DNA from: Basidiobolus ranarum
Taxonomy: Eukaryota > Basidiobolomycota > Basidiobolomycetes > Basidiobolales
NCBI GenBank assembly: GCA_040143965.1
Contig: JASJQH010006945.1
Span: forward strand, 1 to 33,820
Reading direction: 5' to 3'
Length of the DNA stretch: 33,820 bases
Below are positions 1 to 10,875 of the stretch, one piece after another. The notes below the pieces were generated by a model that saw only the letters and a program-made list of their open reading frames with translations, ran no database searches and was not told where the DNA came from. A program made the translations under genes and the position numbers. Numbering within the stretch: the stretch's first letter is position 1; the number at the start of each line of letters is the position of its first letter.

Positions 1-841
1 TAACATTTATACTAAAGCTGCCAAATATATATGTATATATTCCTCATCTTCCATCCAAGTTCCGATCTATAGTGAGTAGGAAGCTGGCAGTAGGAGCGAA
101 AGCAAATTGTATACACGTAATATTGGGTACTTGCGTTGGGTACTTTCGATCAAATCATGGTTGACAGTTAATGATGGCCAAGAGCTCGGAATCGGCTGCA
201 CGATGTCCCGCGAATTATCATAGATATTTGAGTAAACTGATAGAAAAAAGTGACGAAATTTGTAACTATCTCTGAATATCATGTGGCCTACTTTGTTAGT
301 CTTACCTATTTTGAATCTATACCGAAGCCGGTTGATATTTTCGCCTTCTCGGCACATTGTTCTTGCCTCGTGGGTTCATTTTTTGATAGGTTTATCAAGT
401 ATTTCTTTGGTCGAGATACGCTCCATTTGTCTATGCGGAGGTCCCCAACCAGAACCTTTCCTGGTCAAGACAAAGTCTGGAATGTAGCCTCTGCTACTAT
501 TTTCATAGGTCACCGATAGGGTTACCCCGATTTCATTGGTGTTCCTACCAAGTGGGAAAGACAGTCATGGTCAATATGTACATATATATGGTTTCTGTTA
601 AATTAAAACAATCAAAGAAATTTCGCCAATTTTAAGATTTCTAGTCGCTGAAGTACCGTGTCTGATTTCTAAAGTAGCTTCGATCAAACCAATAAGGTTC
701 AGTCAGGGTTTCAAGGATTATTCGGAAGATCAACCGGACCAACGGGGGTTAAGGGATTTTCTTGTATATATACAGAGACGCAACATTGTCTATCCACCAT
801 CACATAATTCCTCCTTTTTTTCTTTCTGTGGATAGATTAAT
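1..841. other. Intergenic, no gene seen
   Basis: The open frames here are short, overlap on both strands and match no family I recognise. The last 100 bp are the promoter of the gene starting at 842, with a TATA box and a pyrimidine-rich leader just before the ATG. Confidence 0.6.
765..772 (+). promoter_or_regulatory. TATA box of the PY-motif membrane protein gene
   Basis: TATATATA lies 70 bp before the ATG at 842 and is followed by a T/C-rich leader. Distance and context fit a core promoter; assignment is inferred. Confidence 0.5.
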
Positions 842-1372
842 ATGAGCTCTATCACTTCTACACCTACATCAGCGATCATCGCTACGAGTACTTATTCTCC
901 TTCGGTGTCGTACCCAACTGCGACCCCGCCGCCATCAAAACCAGATGATTTTGCAAGCGTCTCATTTTTTGGCCAATACCTCTCGTTTAGTCCGCTGTTT
1001 CTCACCTTAATAATTATAACATTAATTTTAATTCTTATCGTTACTATAATTCACCTTTATCGTGAAAACTGCCGACGCAAGTTAGCCAAGAAATGTACTC
1101 AACAAACAGTTGATCAGTATACAAGCCACGTGTTAGAGAACTCACCTGTAAATGATGTCCTTCCCAGTTATTCTTCAGCTGGATGCGAACCTGCCGTACC
1201 TGAAGCTGTTGTACAAAATATCAGTCGACAGGCGTACGAAAGTATCATTGACATGTCAAGATATCAACCTACTAATGTCACCAATCCGCCAGTGACTAGT
1301 CAATTACCACCTGCTTATGAACAACTAGAAGAGACAACCCCTTCTCCTAGCTACGTACGCCCCTCTCAATAA
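842..1372 (+). CDS. Single-pass membrane protein with cytoplasmic PY motifs
   Basis: A 176-residue protein in one exon. Residues 1-49 are rich in Ser, Thr and Pro, as expected of an O-glycosylated outer segment. Residues about 51-72 form one strongly hydrophobic helix, followed directly by a basic patch (RENCRRKLAKK) that places the C-terminus in the cytoplasm. The tail carries PPAY (156-159) and a weaker LPSY (107-110). PY motifs bind WW domains of Nedd4/Rsp5 ubiquitin ligases; small one-helix PY proteins in fungi often act as Rsp5 adaptors for sorting of transporters. There is no clear cleavable signal peptide, so the helix may serve as signal anchor. The ATG at 842 is preceded by a TATA box. 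I do not recognise an orthologue; the adaptor role is inference. Confidence 0.75.
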   Translation: MSSITSTPTSAIIATSTYSPSVSYPTATPPPSKPDDFASVSFFGQYLSFSPLFLTLIIITLILILIVTIIHLYRENCRRKLAKKCTQQTVDQYTSHVLENSPVNDVLPSYSSAGCEPAVPEAVVQNISRQAYESIIDMSRYQPTNVTNPPVTSQLPPAYEQLEETTPSPSYVRPSQ

Positions 1373-2026
1373 TAACCTGTCAGTGTCATGGATCTACAAA
1401 ACTCCTCTCACCTGAAATCACTGCAATAAGCAAGCATAGAGATTCAACGCTATCGATTTCCTCAACACTCGAGCTAATTTATTATCCCTGTACACAATTG
1501 ACGTCCATTAAATTCATGTAAATTTTACTCATTTTCCCTTATCAACTTAATTGCTGGAATATAGATAAATAATTTTCACTCCCATGATTTCTAACTAGTA
1601 GTTATCCACTAATTTAATGGAATTTCTATGGCAAGATTATTTAACGTGGTAATTAAAATACGGAAAAAATATTAATACCATGGAAGGAAGTGTGGCAAAT
1701 TGCGGTAAATGGAATGCTCATCAAAAGACTGTTATGGTCCAGATACGGACAGAGGTAGTCCTTTCTTGTTGGACAGGGAATAAGTGAATTTCCATAAAAA
1801 ATTGTAACAATGCTAAGGCATTTATCTAGTAGCCCACAAAGCATATAGACGAGCATTTATGTAAGAAGCAACATAGCATATATAGTTAATTTCACCATTT
1901 ATTGTACAGATGTCAAATCTGTCGAACAAAAGATACTTTACATTTCATAGTTTAGATGTGATTATGGAAGCTGAAGTAAAATACATGAAAATTATTCAAA
2001 GATGAATCGATATGTGAGTCGATACA
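1373..2026. other. Convergent intergenic region
   Basis: Lies between the 3' ends of the membrane protein gene (plus) and the transporter gene (minus). AT-rich; it holds only 3' untranslated sequence and no supported gene. Confidence 0.6.
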
Positions 2027-3421
2027 CTAGTTGAGAATGCTCATTCTATGAGCTTTGCTGTTACTTTTACGATCAAACATTTGATCCACTTCTTCAAGAC
2101 TAAGTCCTTTCGTTTCCGGAACACAGAAGAATACAGTTAGAAACATAATCACCCCAAAAAGTGCGAATATACCGTATAGACCCCACTTGATAGACTCCAT
2201 TAGTTTTGGTACAACCAGACCTACTAGAAAATTGAAAGTCCAATTTGTTGCTGTAGTAATACTCAAGCATTTGGCGCGGACTCGGTTAGGGTATATCTCA
2301 CTAGGATATACCCATCCAATAGGTCCCCATGTGAATGCAAAGAATGCAATGAAACAAAAGATGATAGCTAAACATGCGTAACTGTACGGTTGTCGTACAG
2401 AGGGAACTGGTGTATATACAGCAAATATGACAGCAAGGATAGACATGGTGACTGTCATCATGACTGCACCGCCAAGTAATAAAGCTCTTCTCCCCAGTCG
2501 GTCCAAAAAAATCACACACGGAATGGTAAAGACAAAATTTACAACTCCATTTAGTGCTGTAGCTAACAAACGAGCGCCAGTACTCCCGAATCCAAGCGAC
2601 TGTAGAATGGATGGTGCGTAATACATGATGGCATTTATACCAGTTAACTGCTGGAAGGTTTGTATTGACACACCGATGAGTAGTCTGGCAAAAAGTTTGG
2701 GTCCCAATAACTCACTCCAAGAGCCAGGTCCTATTTCACGCTCGAATTGAATGTTCAACTCTATTTCAGTTAACTCTTCTTCTGGAGTATCACAAATCCT
2801 CTTCAATACTCGTAAGGCCTCACTTTTAAATCCTTGTGAAACCAACCAGCGAGGAGTTTTTGGTAGAAATAGCATGGAGAATACAAGTATAACGGCTGGT
2901 ATTATTTGCACCCCTAAAGGCAATCTCCACGAAATATTCCCGTTAAGAAAACTACTTCCATAGTTTACTAAAAAACTTACAAGAATTCCGAAGGTGATCG
3001 CCAGCTGATGAAGTCCGACTAAACTTCCTCTGATATGTTTTGGTGCAATTTCTGATTGATATAATGGGACAGTCATAGATAACATGCCAATTGCCAAACC
3101 AGAAATGATTCTTCCCGCATACAAATGGCCCAAAGAAAAGGCGGTGGTTTGTATGATGCCTCCTACGGAGAAAATAATTCCTCCACAAATGATACTAAGA
3201 CGGCGCCCATAGAAATCTGCTACATAATAAGCCGCTAAAGAGCCTATTAAACAACCCAGTGTCAAACTACTCACGATGAAACCTTTAGAGAAATCGTTGG
3301 TATGTGGAAATTGATTTTGAAATGGTTCCATATCTAATACACCACTGATGACACCAACATCATAACCGAAGAGTAAGCCCCCTATTGAGGCTACGCCAGC
3401 AGAAACATAGGCGTATAGCAT
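2027..3421 (-). CDS. MFS sugar (hexose) transporter
   Basis: A 464-residue, 12-helix member of the sugar porter family, expected to carry hexoses across the plasma membrane, probably with protons. Family signatures appear in order: GGLLFGYDVGVISG in helix 1, YGRR in the loop after helix 2, the PLYQSEIAPKHIRG stretch, PKTPRWL at the end of helix 6 (usually PESPRWL), QQLTGINAIMYYAP in helix 7, DRLGRR between helices 8 and 9, WGPIGWVYPSEIYP in helix 10, and PETKGLSLEEVD after helix 12. The frame can be read seven codons further upstream only from a TTG; the first ATG, at 3421, gives a normal short N-terminus. Single exon. Substrate cannot be told from sequence; the WGPIGWVYPSEI form occurs in fungal glucose and quinate-type porters. 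Confidence 0.93.
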   Translation of the reverse strand: MLYAYVSAGVASIGGLLFGYDVGVISGVLDMEPFQNQFPHTNDFSKGFIVSSLTLGCLIGSLAAYYVADFYGRRLSIICGGIIFSVGGIIQTTAFSLGHLYAGRIISGLAIGMLSMTVPLYQSEIAPKHIRGSLVGLHQLAITFGILVSFLVNYGSSFLNGNISWRLPLGVQIIPAVILVFSMLFLPKTPRWLVSQGFKSEALRVLKRICDTPEEELTEIELNIQFEREIGPGSWSELLGPKLFARLLIGVSIQTFQQLTGINAIMYYAPSILQSLGFGSTGARLLATALNGVVNFVFTIPCVIFLDRLGRRALLLGGAVMMTVTMSILAVIFAVYTPVPSVRQPYSYACLAIIFCFIAFFAFTWGPIGWVYPSEIYPNRVRAKCLSITTATNWTFNFLVGLVVPKLMESIKWGLYGIFALFGVIMFLTVFFCVPETKGLSLEEVDQMFDRKSNSKAHRMSILN

Positions 3422-3870
3422 AACTTCGATAAAATCTCTCAAAGGATTCAGAATTCTGGAGTAACAGTTTGGAAAAGCTTAAGTTTATCACGGGCGAAAA
3501 GTGAATTTACCGGCGAAATCGTTTAGTTAAAACGCAGAATTTCTAGATAGAATTTCCAATTATATACTCCATATTCATCACCCTAAAATTGAACTTTATC
3601 ATATTTAAAAGAATCCAGGCCAATTCCCTTAGCTTCAAATTGACCCTACTTATAGTCTAGAAACCGACCGCCTTTCTATATTTATATCAATTAATTCGTA
3701 ATATTCGCAAATCCACTCAATATATTCCACCAAGGAACAAGATGGACTTGTCTATATAGATCACGCTCGTTATATCAATTTCCTCGCCACTGGCAACAAA
3801 TTCAGATACATTTATTAGAGTTAGTTACATTAACAGAGTTCGAGATACAAATATACAGATATATAGTTCT
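3422..3870. promoter_or_regulatory. Transporter promoter and pirin 3' flank
   Basis: Holds the leftward promoter of the transporter and the 3' end of the pirin gene. A minus-strand GAGTATATA at 3561-3569 is a candidate TATA box about 140 bp from the transporter ATG. The rest is AT-rich with no gene. Confidence 0.45.
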
Positions 3871-4740
3871 TTACTGGTTATTACCAATTTTCGAGTTCCA
3901 CGAACGAGCACGTTCAAAACCGTTGGTTCCTTTGCTATAATCAACAAAGGTTTGCTGAATATCTTCCTCATCATTCATAACAAATGGTCCATATTGAACA
4001 ACTGGTTCTTTGATTGGCTCACCAGCAACAAGTACGAAGTGAACTGGACTCTCCTTTGTCTCGATACTAATTCTGTCCCCTTCTTCATTGAGTGTCAGAG
4101 TGTGATGTGCTTTACCAAAAGACCCCTTCGAACCAAAGTAACCTTCTCCTTCCAATATGTACAGAAAGCCTTGATAACTGTTTGGAATGACCTGCTCAAA
4201 TTTTGAATCTTTCCCTACTTTAAAGTCGAGGTACATGGTGGGTGTTTTGGTGACTACAGGACTAGCAACTCCAAATGACTCACCAGCAATAACCTTGATT
4301 ACTGCATCAACTCCAGGTGGTGATACCCTTGGGATCTCTTTATCAAGGAGCTCTTGGTAACGTGGTTCACACATCTTATCCTTGCCTGCCAAGTTCACCC
4401 AGAGCTGAAGACCATGGCACCTAGTTTTGGGCATTTCTGCGTGAACAATACCACGACCAGCAGTCATCCATTGAAGATCACCCGGACCGATTTCACCTTG
4501 ATGTCCTGCGAAATCTTCATGTGCAATAATTCCTTCAAGCATGTACGTGACAGTTTCAAATCCTCGATGGGGATGATCTGGAAAGCCAGCAGGTGGTTCA
4601 ACCATAAATTCATCAAGCATGAGGAAAGGATCAAAATTCTCCAGGGCACTAGTTCCAATACTTCTACGCACTGTAGCGCCATCTCCCTCAGATTGAGCGA
4701 TCGCCTTTACGAAATTAGTAACAAATCTTTGAGTGGCCAT
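3871..4740 (-). CDS. Pirin-family protein
   Basis: A 289-residue bicupin, almost exactly the length of human pirin (290). The N-terminal cupin keeps the whole metal site: His56 and His58 in FPDHPHRGFE, His100 and Glu102 in GIVHAEMP. The GGRG-like turn before the second half of the site appears as TAGRG. The C-terminal cupin (about 160-240) shows the usual FLYILEGEG strand. Pirins bind Fe; the human protein is a nuclear transcription co-factor, and several pirins oxidise flavonols such as quercetin. Which role applies here cannot be told. Single exon, ATG at 4740, with a TATA box close upstream. Family assignment is secure. Confidence 0.95.
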   Translation of the reverse strand: MATQRFVTNFVKAIAQSEGDGATVRRSIGTSALENFDPFLMLDEFMVEPPAGFPDHPHRGFETVTYMLEGIIAHEDFAGHQGEIGPGDLQWMTAGRGIVHAEMPKTRCHGLQLWVNLAGKDKMCEPRYQELLDKEIPRVSPPGVDAVIKVIAGESFGVASPVVTKTPTMYLDFKVGKDSKFEQVIPNSYQGFLYILEGEGYFGSKGSFGKAHHTLTLNEEGDRISIETKESPVHFVLVAGEPIKEPVVQYGPFVMNDEEDIQQTFVDYSKGTNGFERARSWNSKIGNNQ

Positions 4741-5673
4741 TGCCTTGTTTCAAATGTAATTTGAAAATTGACTCTCAGCCATCTGAGGTTTTATATCCCT
4801 GGTATATCGGAAAAATATCTAAACTAGCAATATTATGCGGCACCATTTTGGATTCGACATTTATAAGTTATTTGAATTATCCGGGCTTTGATTGTCGGAA
4901 AAAATATTACTTGGATTGAGAAACATGAGCTACTACAGAGAGCTTCTCTAACCATTTTCCACTTGGTATATACCTGAACTCTAGTTAGAGTGTTTTAGAA
5001 TACAGTGTTCCTGTATCAAATAGCACACACCTGAGATAGGGTTAACTTGTCAATAAGAGAAATGTTAATTGGCACATACTGCGTCGGATAGAGTTTTAGC
5101 ATCAGCCTACCATAATAATAACCTAAACTTGATTCGATTTCCATTGGCAAGTCAAGAAATTTGGTAAAGACAGAGGCAAATACAAGTGAGTGCGTGACTC
5201 CTCCACAAGCTAGAATTCCTCTATGGATGAATAATATTAGTTATCCCCCTACCGCACGTGATAGCGCAACCTCAGCTTCGGCAATTAAAACTTACTAGTC
5301 ACTTGGATGATATCATGTATTTTATGTGTGCTTACCAATTTTGGAACTGATGATTCAATCCCATCAAATACCGAGTTCTCTCTTTTCATATATTTACAGA
5401 GCCTATATGCCAATCATTTCATCACAGTGACAGGTTTTGATTGCTTTCTGAATTAATAATTTTTTCATTTCAAGCAAATGTTGTAAACATTAGACATTAG
5501 CCAAGCATTTACTAAGCAAAGTACACTTGGGTTATTTATATATAGATTGTGTACGAAGTAAATGCTGATATATATTCTTTTTACCTCACTGCTTCTGAAT
5601 TTGACTCCCTATCTACTCGAACCCTATTTATTACCTTTAATATATTCCAACGCTCGTAAACTACTGTAACTAA
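4741..5673. promoter_or_regulatory. Divergent promoter region between pirin and lipase
   Basis: The genes on either side are transcribed away from this region. A minus-strand ATATAAAA at 4788-4796 sits about 50 bp from the pirin ATG. A plus-strand TATATATA at 5537-5544 sits about 130 bp from the lipase ATG. I see no gene between them. Confidence 0.5.
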
Positions 5674-7024
5674 ATGAGTGCGTCTCTATTTTCATTCACG
5701 TCTCAATTACGTCAAGTGCTAAATTCATGCAGTTCGAGCATTGCTATGTCTTGCACTTCTGTAAAGTCAAAGGTTCTCACTCGTATCACCTCCACTGAAA
5801 TTTATAACTCTCAACCAGCCAATGAAGACGCAATTATATATCACAAAGTTGTTAAACAGATGCCCATTAAACCTACTTATATTGCCCCACGAAATCCCAT
5901 TGTTTTATGTCATGGTAAGCTATGAGCAGTCTAAAACATTATGTAGTAACTAAAAAAGAACACGAACTGACAAAGTGATTCACATATGGAATAGGCCTTT
6001 ATGGTTTTGATAAGATGGGTTAGTGTTTAAGTATTTGAACAATGGGTTTGAACAAAGAGTGCTTATATTTTGAAATTGTAGGTCCAGACTTTTTACCAGT
6101 CCTACAAGTTCACTATTGGCAAGGTATCAGAGAAGCTCTTGAAAGATTAGGAGTGAAAGTCATTATAACCGGTGTTTCCAAGTGAGCAATATCTAGGATT
6201 ACTCACAAATTTATTTAGCTAACTTAATTATATCTTAGAACTGGTAATATCAAGCGGCGTGCCGAGGAAATCAATCGCTGCTTAGAGATGACTGCAGTTG
6301 GTGATCGAATCAACTTCGTTGCCCATTCGATGGTAAAATCCCATACAATTATTAATCGTTGTCAACCAACTTGCTAATCAGATCTGATTACTAGGGAGGC
6401 TTAGACTGTCGATATCTTATTACCCATTTGAAACCCAAAAAGTACCAAGTCAAGTCACTGACTACCTTATGCACACCACATAGAGGAAGTCCATTTATGG
6501 ACTGGTGTAGAGATCAGTTTGGCGTTGGGTTTGTTTCTCTTGGAGAGGCTACTCATACAGTCTACCCTGACCGGATGAAAGCGAAACGATCAATCATTAA
6601 ATACCTATCGCCATCCAATCCAACTTACCCACAGGGGTTTCATCCTGACCTTGGATGGATTAGTTTCCTACTCGATGAGCCAGCATACGCCAATCTTACC
6701 ACTGATTACTGTCGAAAATACTTTAATCCCAATACACCTGACTCTCCAGATGTTGCCTACTTCTCATATGGGGCCCAAGCAAAATCAATTTCCTGGGCTT
6801 CCCCTTTGTGGTTTACTCACGGCGTCATCATGAACCAAGAAGGGGTGAATGATGGTCTTGTAAGTTTGGGATCAGCACGCTGGGGAAAGTACATAGAGAC
6901 CATTGAAGCAAACCACTGGGACTTGAATAATCGATTCCGGCTCAGCACGATTGGTCAAACGCGATTTGACGCTGTTGACTTCTTCCTTAGAGTGGCTACC
7001 CGTTTATACCAAGAGGGCTACTAG
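5674..7024 (+). CDS. Alpha/beta-hydrolase lipase, five exons
   Basis: Exons by my reading: 5674-5914, 5995-6018, 6082-6181, 6239-6332 and 6395-7024, with introns of 80, 63, 57 and 62 bp, giving 362 residues. Exon 2 is only 24 nt. It restores the HG-LYGFDKMG-PDF segment expected of the lipase oxyanion loop and keeps the frame on both sides. The nucleophile elbow is AHSMGG (Ser152, in place of GHSMGG). The likely acid is Asp306 in NDGLVS and the base His327 in NHWDL, the usual order for fungal and bacterial triacylglycerol lipases with LHYWxGI motifs (here VHYWQGI). Residues 1-45 are Ser/Thr-rich with several basic and almost no acidic residues, so they could be a mitochondrial presequence. Substrate is not known. 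Confidence 0.88.
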
Positions 7025-7759
7025 AAGAAATGACGCCACCACAATCTCCATGTAGAGTTTTAAATAACTCATTTTTATACTCCCCTCCCAGCATGGAGTA
7101 TTAACTTTTAATATTTCTGTACTTTTTTTCCACCAAATCAATCCTGTGTCGTATTCCATTTTCTTTACCAGACACCTTTGGTCCAAGAAACTTGAACATT
7201 TTGCAGGTGATTCATTCATATAACTAAATCACAATATAGCATGACGTACATTTCAACACAATCTGACACTTTACTTGAAATTCCATTATTGAAGTATTTT
7301 GTTAGATTACTGTTGTGAAAAGCATTCAAAGGTGAACTTCTTATTTTCCGTTGACAATCTCTTCAAAATAAAGAAACTACTGTCCGAATACTCGAGCTTA
7401 ACCCTTGAAATTGAATTATGAAAAACAGACGAGTGATTTCGATTAATTGTTAGAAAGACTTATTGTAAAGCGAGTACTTTATAGTACCTGTTTGGCGTAC
7501 ACTGCGTAAAGATTATGAACAAATGAACTACGGAAAGAGAAGGATCTATTAATAACCATCGTGAGATAATGTATGTATGATAAATATACTCATAAATTAC
7601 AGAATCTATCTAAAGCATTAAAAATGACAAGATGCGTATGTCAAATCAAGCAAATACATTACAAGGAAAGGTAAAACAGTTAAACAAGTTTAAATGAACT
7701 TTCCTGGGAATTTGGGACTGTTCTAAATCTTGTAACTGACAAATAGAAATTTTTTATAT

Positions 7760-7774
7760 CACACACACACACAC
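7760..7774. repeat. (CA)n microsatellite
   Basis: Short uninterrupted CA dinucleotide run in intergenic DNA. Confidence 0.85.
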
Positions 7775-8065
7775 ATTAGCCATATACACATGCACAAATA
7801 CAATGATTAAGCCTATTGAATACATACAATGAATATGGCTATATCTATTGAATGACTACCTATTGAAGGGTTTGAAATAATCCTGCAAGAACAACAGTAG
7901 TTACATCAAAGTCTATATATCTACCTGTGCTCATCGTGCTCATTAATTTGGGCGGCTTTAGAAGGAATGGAAACAGACAGATTAGGCAACTCATTAAGCA
8001 AACAACCTCAGCGTTTGTTACAGAAAGACCTAACCCCAACTTCCAAATGTACAAACACTGACACA

Positions 8066-8190
8066 AGCCCATCCACAAGCACCATTTAGTTCATCAAAGC
8101 CCATCCACAAGCACCATTTAGTTCATCAAAGCCCATCCACAAGCACCATTTAGTTCATCAAAGCACATCCTCAACCTCAATTTATTTCAT
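8066..8190. repeat. 32-bp minisatellite, about 3.8 copies
   Basis: Units start at 8066, 8098, 8130 and 8162, each beginning AGCCCATCCACAAGCACC. The first three are identical and the fourth is diverged and shortened. Exact identity of adjacent units points to recent slippage or unequal exchange. Confidence 0.93.
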
Positions 8191-9231
8191 ATGTGACCAA
8201 ATCAAGTCAGGTAACATTCCTTCAATCTGATTCGGAAACAAGTAAATGACTAATGTCGCAAACCCCAGCTCATTACATACAAAAACCGATGAAGTTGGCA
8301 GGCTCAGGGATGGTGTGGATGAGGGTGTAGATAGCCATCTGTATCACCCAACTCTATCTCGATTATTGACTCCAATGATGAAGTCAAGATCGATGATCAT
8401 TCTTTTAGGCAAAACATCTCGCTAGCATCAAGACCATATCAGAAACAACTCCACAAAAGCACACAGTATTCAGATATGCATTACGGGTGGTATTCAGATA
8501 TATACTTCAGGCTTCGTCACCATTAGACCAATGGGCAAGCCACATGATAATTATCCAATATCAAATCTGTAGCACAGAGCTGGATCCATCTTGAGAAACA
8601 GCTTGGCTCGGTTGTGCCTTTCCAAGTTGTTCCTTTCCGTAATACATGTGCGTACGTGTAAAAGTAAAGGCTTCTGTATATATATAATGTACTGAAGTGA
8701 ATTCAATGGATCTCATCTGCTATATTAAGCCTAGACTCTTCTCAACAAAGCACACAGATGGGCGAAGGCAAGCATCAGATTGTGATTGTGTGGGCTGTAA
8801 TGAAGTGATTTGTGATTATATGGAATCTTCTACTGCTCACTTGCTTCGTAACTAGCTTGAAAATGCGGATCAAGGTCAATCAAGCTCACATCAAGATACG
8901 GATCAATGCCACTGACAAATTATGCCCTTCTGATTTGACCAATGACCTCGCCTCTGACCAATACGGGAAATGCGGATCATCCACCCATGCCGATCCGACA
9001 ACTCTTAAAGAGGCCTTTTCCTAGCCTGCGCTGTGCTGTAGCTTTTTGATTGATATTCGCAATTCTTTTAAGGCTTAAATTCATTGTTCAGTTCAAGTCA
9101 GTCGCCATTGATCCTACTGATATTTATTTCATGAATAGCAAGCCGCTCCTTTTTGTCTAACTTAATATCTCTATACCTTAACCTGATAATATTACCTTTA
9201 GCAAGTTTCTTGCCAAATATTTAAACTACTA

Positions 9232-9993
9232 ATGTCTCTAAATAACGACCATTATCCACTTCCCCATATTCGAGATTTCTCCGACGTTTCTGATGCACAA
9301 CTTTTGTGGAAGAGACCTCTCGAGGCAAATGGTAATGTAGATTCCATGACTTATGAAAATGCTCAAGAGAACAAGCTCCTAGTGCTAGAGCCTCATGTAC
9401 AAACAGATCCGCTACACTATTGGCGTACAGGATTAGATAAAAAGTTGGCAAATTCATATCTTTCCTCTGTAGAGAAAGTGGTACTTTCTCATCCGACTTC
9501 AAAACTTTCATATGATGAAGAACCGACCTTTTCTTTTCCACAAGAAGATTTGTACAAAAAGCAGCATTCATTTCTCTCAAACTCTCCCACTTACCAAGCC
9601 GTTACACCCATGGATTTTTCCAAGCAAGACCCTACGCTATCTGTAAACCCGACTTTGGCCTTGGAGAAAACAACCCCTGCAGCAGCAAGCTCGTACTCCT
9701 CTTCTGACAATGAGCCTGCGGAGGACCGAGTTCCTGAATACTATAAAGGGCCAGTATTCATGGCCATATCTCGGAATACTGACAACAGGAGACACATATG
9801 CGAAATTTGCCAGAAGAGGTTTTCCCGGCCTAGCTCTTTGAAAACCCACATGTATACGCACACAGGGGAAAAGCCGTTTGTGTGTGTCTACGAGGGCTGT
9901 AGTAAAAGATTCTCAGTAGAATCGAATCTTAGAAGACACCTTAGACTACATGTAGCGCCATCCACCGAAGGAAGTGTCTTCGAAGAATCGTAA
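9232..9993 (+). CDS. Two-finger C2H2 zinc-finger transcription factor
   Basis: A 253-residue single-exon protein. Two adjacent C2H2 fingers lie near the C-terminus. Finger 1 uses Cys190, Cys193, His206 and His210. A classical TGEKPF linker (211-216) leads to finger 2, with Cys218, Cys223 (CX4C form), His236 and His240. Linker and finger framework are those of sequence-specific DNA-binding fungal regulators. Residues 1-180 are low in structure and rich in Ser, Pro and acidic residues, as expected of an activation or regulatory region. Two-finger proteins with the KRFSRPSSLKTH and KRFSVESNLRRH pattern are common in early-diverging fungi and basidiomycetes. Target genes are not deducible. Confidence 0.9.
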   Translation: MSLNNDHYPLPHIRDFSDVSDAQLLWKRPLEANGNVDSMTYENAQENKLLVLEPHVQTDPLHYWRTGLDKKLANSYLSSVEKVVLSHPTSKLSYDEEPTFSFPQEDLYKKQHSFLSNSPTYQAVTPMDFSKQDPTLSVNPTLALEKTTPAAASSYSSSDNEPAEDRVPEYYKGPVFMAISRNTDNRRHICEICQKRFSRPSSLKTHMYTHTGEKPFVCVYEGCSKRFSVESNLRRHLRLHVAPSTEGSVFEES

Positions 9994-10740
9994 GCTATCA
10001 ACGTAGAATACATAATAAGCATCATCCGTCCACATTTAAATCATTCAATCATTTTTGTTTTTTACCACTTGTGCTATTTCTTTACGCATTGTAAAAATCC
10101 TCTAGCCTTTGCCTCTATTTCTTTTTAATAATTTCCCACATATCATATTTTCGATACTTTTTGTGCCCATCCCGACCACACCACACCGATCCACTTTGCT
10201 CTGATGATGTAAACAAAGTCAAGCATATGGAGTAACATAATTGGAATGTAGAACAGGTTGCACATGTACCATATGTATTTCCTTCAACCCATCTAATCCT
10301 CAAAAACGATAAAAAATTTCAGCATTACCACCAGGCACTGATCACATTATCTACTGAGAACATCAACAAATTGTCCGTTCTTCCTATCTTCTTGATTTCA
10401 TCGACTACTTACAAAACAATATGGAATGGGGAGTCATTGAAACCTCTAATGTCATTTTAGGCTAATCTACACAATGAAATTGGAACTGGCTATGCTAGAC
10501 TCTTTTTTATCTATATATAGAGCTAGATATAGGGCTAGAGAGAGCGATATATATGTATGTGTACACTCCTTTTTGTTATTGATCGACATTACACAGACCA
10601 ACGCAACTCGAGCCATACACTTTTAATTGGCTGAATGGTTCATTGGTTATATATCATGGGATATCACATTGTCCTTTAAAAGAAATTCCATGCAATGATG
10701 ATCCTCTCGCTTGTTCTATCAACCAACTAGATCCATCCAG

Positions 10741-10755
10741 CCCTAACCCTAACCC
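10741..10755 (-). repeat. Interstitial telomere-like motif (CCCTAA)2.5
   Basis: CCCTAACCCTAACCC on the plus strand, with a further AACCCTAA at 10783-10790. The canonical TTAGGG telomere unit is read on the minus strand. Confidence 0.85.
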
Positions 10756-10863
10756 ATCCACTCCTTACATGGAAATAATCTTAACCCTAATCTAATAGGA
10801 ATGTGTGTGAACTGGAGGTTGAATATTTAGCCTTTCTATTGTTGCTGATGGGAAGGGCTAGGA

Positions 10864-10875
10864 TTAGGGTTAGGG
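10864..10875 (+). repeat. Interstitial telomere-like motif (TTAGGG)2
   Basis: TTAGGGTTAGGG, opposite in orientation to the motif at 10741 and about 110 bp away. It lies about 115 bp before the NPR2 start codon. Confidence 0.85.

Larger units (their letters stand above)
7025..9231. other. Gene-poor intergenic region
   Basis: About 2.2 kb with no gene I can support. It holds a short (CA)n run at 7760-7774, the 32-bp minisatellite at 8066-8190, and a TATA-like stretch near 8679-8690 that is not followed by a convincing gene. The open frame at 8812-9024 has no ATG before its hydrophobic start. Confidence 0.55.

Noticed and set aside
67-519. Overlapping open frames on both strands at the left end
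   Set aside because: Short, no recognisable domains, and each is a shadow of the other; no promoter or splice signals support them.
3422-3442. N-terminal extension of the sugar transporter
   Set aside because: It would start at TTG; the ATG at 3421 already gives a complete first helix.
7860-8078. Hydrophobic 72-residue frame on the minus strand
   Set aside because: No family match, and its start lies inside the beginning of the minisatellite.
8812-9024. Possible small secreted protein with a hydrophobic start
   Set aside because: The hydrophobic part begins at GTG; the first ATG comes after it, so there would be no signal peptide.
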